From contig NC_134087.1 of the NCBI RefSeq assembly GCF_000715075.1, positions 186,837,276 through 186,901,275 on the forward strand: a DNA stretch of 64,000 nt, in the 5' to 3' direction. The notes under the pieces are model-generated. The model was not told the origin of the DNA. It made no database searches and saw only the letters and a list, made by a program, of their open reading frames with translations. Positions 25,452 through 37,260 of this stretch are shown here, in pieces. Both the position numbers and the translations under genes were made by a program. Positions within the stretch are counted from its first letter, which is position 1. Each line of letters starts with the position of its first letter. This stretch comes from Nicotiana tabacum (taxonomy: Eukaryota > Streptophyta > Magnoliopsida > Solanales > Solanaceae).

Positions 25452-26333
25452 GTGGTTCTTAAGACAACTCATCCATTCAATACAAGGCCAAAGGGCAAGG
25501 TAGCCATGACTAGCAAAAACTTGGGCACGAGAGTTGTTGACCCGTCAAGGGAGTTTGTGGAGTCAGAGTCTGAATTGAAAGTGGAGTTCCAAAGGGTGAA
25601 ACAACAGATGGCAGAAATGTATCAGTCTTGGATCAGGGGGCATCCTCCGCCTTCATTCCCCACTAACTACACCGAAAACCCTACAACTATCCCACCATTA
25701 TCCCAAATCCAGATTCCCACTGCTGCTGATATCACCCCACAACCTTTTCACACTCTACCCGCCAAAACCACCTCGTATCCCGCTCCTTTGGCCACTCATG
25801 CTCTTGTAGCTCCTCCCTCATCTACTTTTCCTTGATCCTCTAACGAGGTTGTGTTCAAAGTCCCTGATGCCCAACACTATGCACCAGAACCAACTTTCAA
25901 AGTCTCAGATTCATACTCTCCCGCTCCTCATTTTGAGCCTCCTGACGAAACTGAAAAGCTTGCTAAGACAGTGGAGCAGGATGAGATATCCAGGAAGGTG
26001 AAAATCTTAGAGCAATCTTTAAGAAACTTGCAAGGGATAGGGAGCCAGATGAGCGTGTCTTACAAAGACTTGTGTTTGTTTCCTGATGTCCAACTGTCTG
26101 TTGGGTTTAAGATGCCAAAGTTTGATTTGTATGACAGGCACGAAGATCCCGTGGTCCACTTGAGAGGTTACTGCAGTAAGATGAGAGGCATCGGTGGGAA
26201 AGACAAATTATTGATGGCATATTTTAGTCAAAGTCTGAGTGGGGCAGCCCTGGAGTGGTACACCCGCCAAGATGCTGGCAGGTGGTACACGTGGGATGAT
26301 ATGGCTCAGGCCTTTGCCAGGCACTTTCAGTAG
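25452..26333 (+). pseudogene. Partial gag of element A
   Basis: One frame of about 290 codons with an in-frame TGA at 25833-25835. Order: basic start (NTRPKGK), short coiled coil (KVEFQRVKQQMAEMYQSW), Pro-rich linker, second helical stretch, then the retrotransposon gag core (GFKMPKFDLYD, HLRGYCSKMRG, MAYFSQSLSGAALEWYTRQ, WDDMAQAFARHFQ). It ends in TAG exactly where gag normally continues into the rest of its core. Zinc knuckle and all of pol are missing. Gag forms the particle that packages element RNA; this remnant could not do so alone. The start is likely near 25452 or upstream, just after an acceptor-like site. Confidence 0.8.
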
Positions 26334-27165
26334 TTGTCCAATGGGGCTTGGTAACTAACAGATGTAAAAGGTGAATGTGTGGATATGGTTATCAAGTCTA
26401 GTACAATCAAAAGATCTTACAAATGTTCTCTTTGGTCTGTTTAATTGTGTAGTTTGCACTTGCCATATTTTGGATATTGGAATGACGAAGACATTTTGTT
26501 CTGCTATCTAAACACTTTATCCTTCGTTACCCCTTTGAGCCTCATTTATTTTCTTTCATACCCCTCGTTCTGAATCAGTAGCAAAGATCAGAAACACAAG
26601 CATGAAAGATAAGTAAAGGAAAAGGAAAAGAAAAGAACGAAAAGGGAGAGAAGAAAGAAAATGAAGTTGAAAAAAAAAAGAGAAAAGAAAGAAAAAAAGA
26701 GGAAAAAAAAGAAAGAAAAAAAACAACAAAAAGAGAAAAAAAGTAAAGAAAAGAAAATAAAAGAAAAGAAAAATAGGAAAAAGAGGAAAAGAAGAAAAAA
26801 AAAGAGAGAAAAGTACAAAAACGAAGCAATTCCTATGTCATGAACTACGTTCGACCTGATTCCTTTTAAGGATACGTAGGCAGCCTCACGGTTTGGTCTC
26901 AAAAAAATAAAAATCCAAAAGTCCCCAAGCAAGAAACTGGGGTAGAAGTTGTGGTTGTTGCAAGAAATCTGATTCCAAAAGTTGTAAGTCTGAATCCACT
27001 TGAATTGTTTTGAGCCTTTGATACCCTTTCTTGCTAACCCTATCCAAAAGCCCACATTATGGTCCAAAGAAAGACCTTCCGATTAGTCTTCGAGAAATTT
27101 CAGGTCAAGCAATGAGAGATAATGCATAGCAGAGGCAACACTTTGGTCCAAGCAGGAAAATGTTG
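26334..27165 (+). other. Start of 3' region of element A
   Basis: Non-coding. The segment at 26440-26580 matches 37110-37255 in element B. A purine tract at about 26610-26835 precedes a hairpin copy. CCCCAAGCAAGAAACTGGGG (about 26919-26940) is a 5-bp hairpin also seen in B at about 37490. Purine-tract ORFs are low complexity. Confidence 0.6.
26842..26884 (+). other. Two-stem hairpin motif, copy A3
   Basis: CTACG (26845-26849) pairs with CGTAG (26875-26879). The inner stem is TCCTT/AAGGA. Confidence 0.65.
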
Positions 27166-27360
27166 AAAATGAGAGAGTTTTATTGGTGAAAACCTTCACG
27201 GGCACCGTAAGGCGATGGGAGCTGAAAGAAATAATAAAAATGAGAGAGTCTTATTGGTGAAAACCCTCGCAGGCACCGTAAGGCGACAGTAAGTTGAGAG
27301 AAAGAACAAAATGAGAGAGGCTTGATGGTGAAAACCCTTCGGGCACTACAAGTCGAGTAA
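27166..27360 (+). repeat. Three-unit repeat, about 70 bp, element A
   Basis: Units begin AAAATGAGAGAG near 27166, 27237 and 27307, then TT(A/G)TTGGTGAAAACC and GGCACCGTAAGGCG. Related units occur in B at 37680-37920. Confidence 0.8.
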
Positions 27361-27647
27361 GGACCATGAATCAGATTGGAAAATCAGAGCATTGAAGCCC
27401 AGTTTCACGGCGAAGAAGTACAATAAGAGTTGAACATCGGACTCGCTTGGCAGATTAGGCCATCTGATAAGTGTTTAGTTTTCTTGTTGGGAATCATCTC
27501 TTTCCACTGTCCTTACTTTGTTCCTTTTGTTTTGTTTACTTCCCCTTCTTGAGTCTATTTGGTTAGAACAAGTGAGAAATGACTTCAAAATTTGCTACCA
27601 ACTTTCCAATTGTATAGAATAGAATTTGTCTAGCACATCAAAGTGGC
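27361..27647 (+). other. Non-coding spacer in element A
   Basis: Partly similar to B at about 37915-38170. Nothing coding. Confidence 0.4.
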
Positions 27648-28175
27648 ATAAGTCAAGAAAGAACAACGTGAGCACTGAGTTGTTAACAATCAACATGCTT
27701 TGGGATTCATGCGAAATACAAAGGTTTGGTATATATCAATTCATGAACAATGCAATAGATAGAGGATGTTGGGTGAACGGATAAAAGGTATTCTCTGTGA
27801 TGAGGTTGACAGAGAAAGTGGTTAACCAGTGATAAGCGAGGTCTTCCAAGCAGAAATCAAAGTTATTGTGGCAAGTGAAGGAGCAATAGGCCTCAAGGTC
27901 AAGGCCAGTGGTTTAAGTCAAGAAATAACAACATACGCACTGAGTGGGTGGCAATTGACGTGCTTTGGGATTCATGTGAAACACAAAGGTTTAGTAAATG
28001 TCAGTTCATGAGCAATGCAACAGATAGAGGGTATTAGGTCTGAACGGAGAAGAGGTATTTTCTGTGATAAGGGTGACCGAGAAATTGGTTAGTCAGTAAG
28101 CAAGCAATATCTTTCAAGGTGAAATCAAAGTTATCATGGCAAGTGAAGGAGCAATCGTCGCAAAGTCAAGGCCAC
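27648..28175 (+). repeat. Tandem duplication, about 263 bp, element A
   Basis: Two diverged copies start near 27652 and 27915 (AAGTCAAGAAA, CACTGAG, GCTTTGGGATTCATG). They share order through GAAATCAAAGTTAT and CAAGTGAAGGAGCAAT. Confidence 0.75.
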
Positions 28176-28375
28176 AAACCAACCACCATGTTTAAACTCA
28201 CAAGTTTTCTTTGTCTAAAATAGGGATGGAAGCTACGTTCATATCAAAGCTTGGAAGGTTGAAATTTTTAGGTGTACTGTCCCAATTCTGCTTACTCAAA
28301 GGCTATTGAGAAGATCACACATCACCACCGGGAAAAGCATTTCCTAGTCTGGGTTTTCAAGTTATATTTTGCTTT

Positions 28376-29460
28376 TGGAGGCGCACTTCCTAAATTGAGA
28401 TTTTACCACTAGGAGACGCACTTCCTATTTGGTTCATTTAAGTTCACTCCTAGGAGACGCACTTCCTAGTTTGAGTCATTGATGTTTTACCCCTAGGAGA
28501 CACACTTCCTAGTCTGGGTCTTTCGGGTTATATTTTTGCTTTAGGAGACACACTTCCTAAATTGAGATTTTACCACTAGGAGACGCACTTCCTATTTGGT
28601 TCATTTAAGTTCACTCCTAGGAGACGCACTTCCTAGTTTGAGTCATTGATGTTTCACCCCTAGGAGATGCACTTCCTAGTCTGGGTCTTTCGGGTTATAT
28701 TTTTGCTTTAGGAGACGCACTTCCTAAATTGAGATTTTACCACTATGAGACGCACTTCCTATTTGGTTCATTTAAGTTCACTCCTAGGAGACACACTTCC
28801 TAGTCTGGTTCATTTAAGTTCATTCGTGGAAGACACACTTCCTAGTTTGAGTCATTGAAGTTTCACCCTTAGGAAACGCACTTCCTAGTCTGGGTAGTTC
28901 AAGTTATATTTTTGTTTTAGGAGACGCACTTCCTAAATTGAGATTTCACCCCCTAGGAGACGCACTTCCTAGTCTGGGTAGTTCAGGTTGTATTGTTGTT
29001 TTAGGAGACACACTTCCTAAATTGAGATTTTCTCCTAGGAGACGCACTTCCTAGTCTGGTTCATTTAAGTTCATTCGTGGGAGACACACTTCCTAGTTTG
29101 AGTCATTGAAGTTTCACCCCTAGGAGACGCACTTCCTAGTCTGGGTTTTTCAGGTTATATTTTTGTTTTAGGAGACGCACTTCCTACATTGAGCTTTTCC
29201 CTAGGAGACGCAATTCCTGGTTCCACGCACTACAGTTATACCCTTTGGAGACGCACTTCCTAGTCTGGGTTTTTTTTAGGATACACTTTCAGGAGATGCA
29301 CTTCCTAGTTTGGATCGTATGAGTTTTAGTCACTGAAGTTCTCATCCCTAGGAGACGCACTTCTTAATCTCGGTCATTTAAATTCATTACTAGGAGACGC
29401 ACTTCCTAGTTTAAGTCATTATTGTTCCACCCCTAGGAGAGCATTTCCTAATCTTGGTAT
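28376..29460 (+). repeat. Hairpin tandem array of element A
   Basis: About 25-30 units with core CTAGGAGACGCACTTCCTAG. TAGGA and TCCTA are inverted around an 8-base loop GACGCACT, so each unit can fold. Spacers of about 15-25 bases vary. A higher-order period of about 166 bp is visible, with blocks starting near 28350, 28515 and 28681. Confidence 0.9.
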
Positions 29461-29559
29461 TTCAAGTTATATTTTGGTTTACAATATTGCTAACAACTTA
29501 CAAATTGCCTAGTTACCAAACTGGGGCAGAAAATTTTCTTTGTTTTGTCTATCTTGAAG

Positions 29560-30600
29560 TCAGGAGCCCGCCTGGAGAGCAGGGAATAAATTTCAAGTTG
29601 AAGTTAGGAGCCCGCCTGGAGAGCAGGGAATACTTTCAAGCGTAGCAGTCAGGAGCCCGCCTGGAGAACAAGGGAGTACAATTTAATGTTTTAGTTTTCA
29701 AATTCTTTGCTTTGTTTTGAAGTTAGGAGCCCGCCTGGAGAGCAGGGAATACATTTCAAGTCAGCAGTCAGGAGCCCGCCTGGAGAGCAGGGAATACTTT
29801 CAAGCGTAGCATGTCAGGAGCCCGCATGGAGAACAAGGGAGTACAATTTAAATTTTAGCTTTCAAATTCTTTGTGTTGTCTATCTTGAAGTCAGGAGCCC
29901 GCCTGGAGAGCAGGGAGCACTTTCAAGTTGAAGTCAAGAGCCCCCTGGAAAGCAGGGAATACTTTCAAGTCAGCAATCAGGAGCCCGCCTGGAGAACAAG
30001 GGAGTACAATTCAAGTTTTAGCTTTCAAGGTTTTATTGATATTTGGTAATGTGATCCATTTTACACTTATATCTGTGCCCAGCCACCAAACCGGGATAGA
30101 AAATTTTCTGTATTTTGTCTATTTTGTTGAAGTTAGGAGCCCGCCTGGAGAGCAGGGAATACATTTCAAGTAAGCAGTCAGGGAGCCCCGCCTGGAGAAT
30201 AGGGTCAGTTTTTACTTTAGTCAAGCTTAGTTTATAGTTTTCCTAGTCTATTCTTTAGTTTACTTTCATCATTGCATCAATAGTACAAGTGGTTTACAAT
30301 TTTGCTAACAACTCACAAGTCTTCCTAGTGCAAACTGGGGCAGAAAAATTTCTTTGTTTTGTCTGTTTTGTTGTAATCAGGCGCCCACATGGAGAACAAG
30401 GGGAGACAACTCAAGTTTCTATGGAAAGCAGTGTCGAAAGAAGACAACTCGAGTTTCAAGGGAAAGCAGTTTCGAAGGAAGACAGTTCAAATTTCAGGGG
30501 AAAATAGTCCAAGGTGCAAGGGAAAACAGTGACAAGTAACAAGAGAAGATGGTTCAAGTTCAGCAATCAGGCGCCCACCTGGAAGAAAGGGAATTCAATT
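29560..30600 (+). repeat. Second tandem array of element A (GCCCGCCTGGAG units)
   Basis: About 13 dispersed units of AGGAGCCCGCCTGGAGAGCAGGG or close variants. CCTG/CAGG can pair around GAGAG. Spacing is irregular (about 40-170). Phrases AACTGGGGCAGAAAATTT near 29518 and 30330 resemble a purine tract. Confidence 0.85.
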
Positions 30601-30943
30601 CAGAATGCAATTCAGGTCAGTAACAAAAGAAGCTCGCGTCAAGAATGCAAGTCAGCAGTCCTAGATGATCAACAGAAGTTAGTCACAATAAAGGAAAAGA
30701 GAGAAAGGCAACAAGTTAATCCAAATGTAGAAGTTGATGAAGGATGTGAGCTGCTCAAGACATGGCCGAGGTCACAAGCACTACATGTCCGGTCTTGGTC
30801 CGAAACTCTGAAGAAGAACGAGCTAGCACCTGCAACTAGCAAGCGTCAAGGTTCAAATCTAAAGTCTGCATAAATAACCATTCAAAACTCAAGATCAAGC
30901 TTCAGAAGACTTATAGATAGGAATCCTGTAACTTGTAGTTGAT
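30601..30943 (+). other. Non-coding tail before element B
   Basis: Purine-rich sequence with an uninterrupted but domain-free frame to 30873. I see no gene. It ends at the B target duplication AGGCT (30944-30948). Confidence 0.4.
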
Positions 30944-30948
30944 AGGCT
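30944..30948. repeat. Target site duplication of element B (left)
   Basis: AGGCT, repeated at 43380-43384. Confidence 0.93.
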
Positions 30949-33542
30949 TGTAAGCACGTGATTTTTGCCCTATATGAGAATTACTCCCAAAAAATTCAAA
31001 AATAAAATAATTTTTCTTGGTGTGCAATTTTTGTGATATTTTGTGTAACTATTTGTATGTTTGTCTATGCATGTTTATTTGTTAAATTAATAAAAAATAC
31101 AAAAATAGGCATCTTTTGCATTTTTAGCATTTAATGTCCAAATGAACAATTTTATGCTTAATTATTACTTAATTGTGCGTTAATTGTTATTGGAAGTTAA
31201 TTTGCGTTTTTATAACTTAATTTAGTTCTTAATAATAATTTAAGTACTTTTATAATTTAGTTTTAGAAAAATAAAAGAAGAAAAGAGAAAAAATACAAAG
31301 AAAAATCGGATTGGGCCACTTCTTCAATTTCAAACCACAGGCCCAAATAATTGCCCAACTTTCCCCATGACCCGGTCCGTTTCAAACCGGGTCGATCCGG
31401 TCCGCTCCATTAACCCAACACCCCTTCTTCATTTTTGTCCAACACAAAACAAAACCGAAAAAATAAAAAATAAAAAGTGAAATATCACTATTAATAGTTT
31501 TATTTTTTGTTTTTTTATATATATAAAAAAATCCGAAAATATTTTATTTTATTTATTATTTTTATTTTAAAATATATATATATATAGTAATTTCGGAAAT
31601 GATTTTAAAAAAATAAAAAATAAAAAAATAAGTAAAAGAATGTAGAAAATTTAAAAAAAAAGTAAAAGTTTTAAAAAGTTTAAAAGTAAAATAAGGTTGG
31701 AATTAAAAAATAAATATAAAGGTATCTGAAAATTTAAAAATTTAAAGTAATTGAAAGTAGCATTTTTAAAAGAAAAAGAAAAGATAGTGGTTTGTTTTTT
31801 AAAGAAAAGTTAAATAAAGTGAGATTCTCTTTTAAAAAAATAAAAAGTGGGATTTTAAATAAGATAAAGTAATTAAAGTTGGAATTTTAAAAATAAAAGT
31901 AAATAAAGGTGGGATTTCTTTTTCTAAAAAAATAAAAGCAATTTGTAAGTGGGATTTCTTTTAATAAAAAAATAAAAAAATAATAAAAAAACAAATCTGA
32001 AAATTTCGAAAATTTTGCTATAAATAGAATAGAAAATTTAGGAAGAAGGGGTGGAAAAAAAGAGGAAAAACTAGATAGAGAGAAGAAGAAAAGAGGGGGC
32101 GGAGAGAGCAGTATACACTCGATATACACTCTGGATACACAGAATATACAGGGACAAAATTCATTTTGGAGAGAGTAAAAAAGATAGAAACAAATTTTCT
32201 GAAATATTGAGAGTGGAAGAACACCATAGAGAGTTCAAATCTAGAAAGAAAAAAATAAAGAGAGATTTCCGCACTATTTGTCTTCTCCATTTTTACTAGT
32301 TTTCTCCGTGTTGCTGGGATTTCTGGACTGAGGTGTTGAAGCTACTGTGTTGGGCTTTCTGCTGCTGTATGTTGCTGTGTTACATACTACTTTGCTGATC
32401 TTCTTCTTCTTGTACTGTCATTTCCAGGTACACATTTGTACACTCTCGGTTTGAAGCGAAATGAAATATTAATCAAGCTTTGTTCCTGTTGAATCCCTCC
32501 TGTTTAGATTTGTGTTTGAATATAATTTTCCTTTCTTTGTATAAAAATGTAGTCGATTAATTAATGAGTAATGGGCTTGCATATGTATAATTTCTTCATC
32601 TAATAAATTTAGTTTAAATTAATCAAATACTAGTTAATTTGTTTTTGATATTATGGTGTGTCAATCTCATGTTCCAGTATTATTGAATAATAGAATATAG
32701 AATGAAAGCAATTTTTCTTTGTACAAACTCGACCGCAATTTTCCATTCACATTAGCCGTAAGCTAATAACTAATAAGTTTTTTTTTCCAGCATGTAATTA
32801 ATTGAGAAATTTTCTTTTATTTTTAGAGACAAACTTAATAGAAGAAATGTAGTCACTATAGGTTTATCTTTAAAAATAAGAATGAGATGAGCCTCGCCAA
32901 ATAAAAATACAAAATTGCGGGGCCCTCAGTAAATATTTGCTTTATATTGCTTAGATTTCGGGATGGACCGTTTAGCAAAATTCCACGGCCCTACCCAAAG
33001 TAGATGATACGCTAGTCGCTTTAGGCGCGCCTTTAATAATTTAATTTTGTTAAACTCGGGTGCACATTGATGTGACCCAAATCCAAATCTCAACGGAGTC
33101 AAAGTGTGTCGACGACCACGGGTACATTGATTGTAACGCGGTTCGAGATACATTTTTACAACGTTGCAATTCCTTGTAAAAAATAATAATAATAATTATG
33201 AAAGCGGTAAAAAGTTAAAATTTGCACATAAGTTCATATTTGTATAAAATCAGATAATCAAGCCGAATATAACAGTTGAGCGATCGTGCTAGAACCACGG
33301 AACTCGGGAATGCCTAACACCTTCTCCCGGGTTAACAGAATTCCTTATCCGGATTTCTGGTGCGCAGACTGTAATATGGAGTCATTCTTTTCCTCGATTC
33401 GGGATTAAAATTGGTGACTTGGGACACCCTAAATCTCCCAAGTGGCGACTCTGAAATAAATAAACAAATCCCGTTTCGATTGTCCTTTAATTGGAAAAAA
33501 CTCCCTTGCACCCCATCGGGTGCGGAAAAAGGAGGTGTGACA
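30949..33542 (+). repeat. 5' LTR of element B
   Basis: 2594 bp, starts TGTAAGCACGTGATTTTTG (a CACGTG G-box near the end) and ends GGTGTGACA. Very A-rich middle at 31440-32010, TATAAATAG at 32019-32027, conserved CCAG|GTACACA at 32427/32428. The first 450 bases match LTR D and the last 290 bases match all Ogre-like LTRs here. Confidence 0.92.
32019..32027 (+). promoter_or_regulatory. TATA box in LTR B
   Basis: TATAAATAG after an A-rich stretch and before a GA-rich transcribed-leader-like sequence. The corresponding part of the 3' LTR is deleted. Confidence 0.55.
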
Positions 33543-33546
33543 GCTC

Positions 33547-33564
33547 TGGCGACTCTGCTGGGGA
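33547..33564 (+). promoter_or_regulatory. Primer binding site of element B
   Basis: TGGCGACTCTGCTGGGGA, 4 bases after the LTR; identical to C. Confidence 0.75.
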
Positions 33565-34440
33565 TTAAACCCAGAACCACTGGTTCAAGGTTAAGAATTC
33601 GAGCTTAGATAAATTGTTATATTTGGCTTTATCTGATTTTTACATGTTTCAGCCTAATGTGCTAAATGCTGCTTTTACCGCTTTGATATTATTTGAACTG
33701 TATATAAACTGTGCCGAAACCCTTCTCTTCTTACCTCTTGGGATGTGCTTACTGGTTGAGACTCCCTATTCTGTTAGTGTCGTACCCTAAATAAAAGAGG
33801 CTCGGAAAGTTTCTAAGCCGGCTGACCTTTTGGTTCCCGGAAAGGAGCTCCTTCCTCAGCTCGAGTTGTCCGCTCGGGTACACTGTCTAGAACACCGACC
33901 CAGGTTTTGAACATAGAATAACGTGACTTCATGCCGGATCCCTAGTAGGAACGCTTATTTGCATCACGTTGTATTTGACTTAGGGGACTCAACACAGGGG
34001 TTGAGTCCGTCTAGGACTAGCAACCTGATATGAAAAGACCATCCTGATGCATCTTATTTGTTTTTTGTGCATTTATTTTGTCTCACTGACCGGTGTTTGA
34101 ATATTATGAATATTGTGAAATTGGAAAAAAAAATGAAATAGCGGTTAGGGAATTGATTGTTTATTTTTGAAAAGAAAACAAATGCCCAAATACTGTCAAA
34201 ACTCTGCCAAAATTTTAAGAAAATGAAAAAAAATGTCTTATTAGTTTGTTTTATTAAAAGCTAAGAAAATAAAAGTCGTCGTTCTGTTTTTGTTTTTCAA
34301 AAATAAAAAATAAAAAAAATATATAGTTTGTCTTGCCATGAAAATGAAAATAAAAAAAGAGTCTTATTTTTAAAATGTTTTTTTTTATTTTATTTGCTTA
34401 TGAAAATGCAAAAAAAAAAAAAGTCTTTCATTATTTGTCG

Positions 34441-34443
<3 letters not shown>

Positions 34444-34521
<78 letters not shown>
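34444..34521. repeat. (AT)n microsatellite
   Basis: About 38 AT units. The Ile/Tyr ORFs across it are artefacts. Confidence 0.95.
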
Positions 34522-34523
<2 letters not shown>

Positions 34524-35008
34524 CCAAAAAGTTTTTATTTCCAAAAGATATATATATCTTTATTTGTTGCAAAGAGTATTTGTCTTGCCAAGAAAATTCA
34601 AAATAAAATTCCAAAAAGATATGTCTTGCAAAAAATAATATAAATATCTTTATTTTCCATTGTTGATAAAACAAAAATAATAAAAATGTTTTCTTTTAAG
34701 AAAAAAAATCCGAAAATATTTTGATTCTTCTTTCAAAATTGAAAAGAAAATTCAAAATTCAAAAAATATTTTTTAGGAGCATTTCTTTTATCAAAAGTAA
34801 AATTCCAAAAATATTTTTTTTTCTTTAGAATAAACAAAAACTTCCTTTTACTTTTGAAATTTTCAAAGTTCAAATCAAAAGAAAAGGAATTTTTTACAAG
34901 TTTTTCTTTCAAAAAGAAATCAATCAAAAAAATATATATACTTCCTTTGAGCAGTTCTTTCACAGTTCCAATAAAAAAAATATTAGTTCATTTACTTATT
35001 CACGAGAC

Positions 35009-35055
35009 CCGAACTACGCGGGTTTGATTCTCACCGGATGTGACATACGTAGGCA
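35009..35055 (+). other. Two-stem hairpin motif, copy B1
   Basis: CTACG (35014-35018) pairs with CGTAG (35048-35052). Inner stem TCAC/GTGA around CGGAT. Confidence 0.65.
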
Positions 35056-35269
35056 ACCCTCATCGGGTCCAACCCCCCTTTTGCTAAAAAGCCAAAAACA
35101 AATAAATAAATAAAAAAAAACATGTCATAAATAAGTCGGGTGATGTCCAACCCCACCTTTTGCTAAAATAGCCAAAAGCAAATAAATAAATAAAAAAAAA
35201 ACATTCAAATTTTTAATTCTGTCATAAAGAGGTCGGGTGACGCTGTTTTGTCAAAACATAGCCGAATGT

Positions 35270-35292
35270 TCCCGAAAGGGACGCCGGAAGGC
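35270..35292 (+). other. Double GNRA hairpin module, copy B-i
   Basis: TCCC-GAAA-GGGA, one base, then GCC-GGAA-GGC. Both loops are GNRA type. Confidence 0.6.
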
Positions 35293-35488
35293 TGACTTTG
35301 CATAAACAGCCACCTTCGGATCATTTTTAAGATTTGGTCCAGTTGACCCACACAGCCTTAAAAATCTTCGTCCCCGAGGCGTTGAAAGGCCGTGTTTGCA
35401 ATGTTGAGTTTTCTATTTTTGAAAAATGATAGAAAAGAGTCATAAATAAGTAAGGGTGATGCTGTTTTTGTAAAAAATAGTCGAATGT

Positions 35489-35511
35489 TCCCGAAAGAGA
35501 CGCCGGAAGGC
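35489..35511 (+). other. Double GNRA hairpin module, copy B-ii
   Basis: TCCC-GAAA-GAGA (one mismatch in the stem), then GCC-GGAA-GGC intact. Tandem partner of the copy at 35270. Confidence 0.6.
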
Positions 35512-36068
35512 TGACTTTGCATAAACAACCACCTTTTGGGTCATGTTTAGGATTTTGGTCCAGTTGACCCACACAGCCTTAAAAAATCTTCGTCCCCAAG
35601 GCGCTGAAGGGCCATGTTTGCAACACCACGTTTTTATTGTAATTTGAAAAAAAAAGAGTCAGCGGTCAGGTGAATACCTTTGGGTTTTGTCAAAAATAAG
35701 CCAAGCCAACTTCGGCCGCGTCTTAAACCGTTCTTGTCGAAATAGCCTTAGAGTATCTTTCAGTTGTCGAAAGGCTATTTTCGTAAAAGAATAGACAAGT
35801 TTGTAAAGTGTCATAAAATAATCCTCCCCGGCCTCAAAATTCATGTGAAATTTGGAAGGGGCCACATTTGCAAAAATAACCATTTGGTTGCATTTGACAA
35901 ACGGGGAAAGAAAGCTGGCCGTTTGTTTTTGAGTTTGTAAATCTTTTGATTAGAATATGCGGGTTGTTTGATTTTCAAGTTTGTAGGTCATCTTTAAACC
36001 TTTGAAACCCAGTTTGTTTTAATATGAAAATTAAAAAAAAATGTTGAGTATTGTTTATCTTTATTGGT

Positions 36069-36116
36069 CCGAACTACGCAAGGTCTGATTCATGCGGGGT
36101 CATGATACGTAGGCAA
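36069..36116 (+). other. Two-stem hairpin motif, copy B2
   Basis: CTACG (36074-36078) pairs with CGTAG (36108-36112). Inner stem TCATG/CATGA. A purine tract follows at 36145-36250. Confidence 0.65.
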
Positions 36117-36310
36117 TCTCCATAAGATTCGACCACAACAAAAAATGAGAAGCAAAAAAAAAAAGAGAATGAAAAAGAAAAAGAAAAAAAAAAGAAATGA
36201 AAAAGGGAAAATGAAAAAAAAAATCGAAAAAAAAGAAAAAGAAAAAAAGATGTTGTCAATAATGAGGACCGACTGAGTCCATTCTAACCTGTTTTGTTTT
36301 GAATCACAAA

Positions 36311-37260
36311 GAAAGAAGGTGGTTGGTTTGTGGTAAGCCGGAAATACAAGATCCAAAAGCACGCTTTGCGGGGATCAGGCGTGATGACAGAAGCATTCGA
36401 GTCCTATTGGGAACTTGTTGACTAAGGGTGATGATATTGAAGTTGGCAATGGTCTGGCAATACTGATGCAAAGCTCAGTGGCTAAGATGCCAGTTTCGCT
36501 AAAGTGGGAGGACGCTCCGTTCCTTGGTTAACAAGAAAGAAGCATTTGGTGGCTTATTTTGTTGTCATTTCTGTTTGTTCGGATTATTAGGATTGTAATT
36601 CGGATTTTGTTTTGTGTCAATATCTTTCCGCTTATCTTTCCGTTTTGTCACAGCGGTTTGTTTAAGTTTGTCCAGGTTGTTTTAGGATTTTATTTTGGTT
36701 TGTTTCGCTTGTCTTGTTGTTCAAACCATTCCACCGGTAGTCTAAAGCAAATCCAGTCTTTTATTATTTCCAGTCATCTTTTTGTTTAGTCCTTTTATCA
36801 TTTTTGTTCAGCGCCGATTCTAGTGACATGACATGTGCACACAGTTTGGGCCTAACCTTAAAAGTTAATCATAAAACCCTGGAAAGGCGATCAGACCATT
36901 TAAAGGAAATAAGGACGGTTGAGATTATTCAGAGCTCGAGTCATATGGAACTGGGGCAAGTAAAATATAAAGAAAACCGTTAAAATCAAGATTCGCCAAA
37001 TTGGCATGAGAATGAGAGTGTCACCCAACGGTGCCTTAGAAATGACAAAGGAAAAATAAAATGTTTAACATAATTGTCAAAGTCCAGCATCATCGGAAGA
37101 GACTATAAATCTATTGTTTAATTGTGTTGTTTGCACTTGGCATGTTTTGAAGACTGGAATGACGAAGGCATTTTGTTCTGCTACCCAAACACTTTATCCT
37201 TCGTTACCCCTTTTGAGCCTTATTTATTTTCTTTCATACCCCTCGTTCGGAATCAGTAGC
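36311..37260 (+). other. Deletion junction and 3' region start, element B
   Basis: The sequence at 36320 matches the gag entry of A (GGTGGTTGGTTTGTGGT) but turns at once into non-coding 3'-region-like sequence. Gag-pol has been lost between them. 37110-37255 matches A at 26440-26580. Confidence 0.55.

Larger units (their letters stand above)
33565..36310 (+). other. Non-coding leader of element B
   Basis: 2.7 kb with AT-rich runs, a TA microsatellite, hairpin copies at 35009 and 36069, a duplicated GNRA module (35233-35400 and 35455-35630, spacing about 220), and a segment at 35640-35950 matching D at about 62930-63230. CAAACGG and CCGTTTG near 35898-35927 form a 7-bp stem. TCTAAC followed by a T-rich tract near 36285 resembles an intron end. 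Confidence 0.6.

Noticed and set aside
26588..27067. Long ORFs in GA/CT-rich tracts (also near 25014-25394, 36074-36362, 37224-37418)
   Set aside because: They are translations of simple purine tracts giving Phe/Ser- or Lys/Glu-rich low complexity with no domain.
30514..30873. 119-codon ORF in the 3' region of element A
   Set aside because: Repeat-derived, no domain, and no counterpart in element B.
34328..34674. Ile/Tyr repeat ORFs across AT microsatellites
   Set aside because: Pure microsatellite translation.
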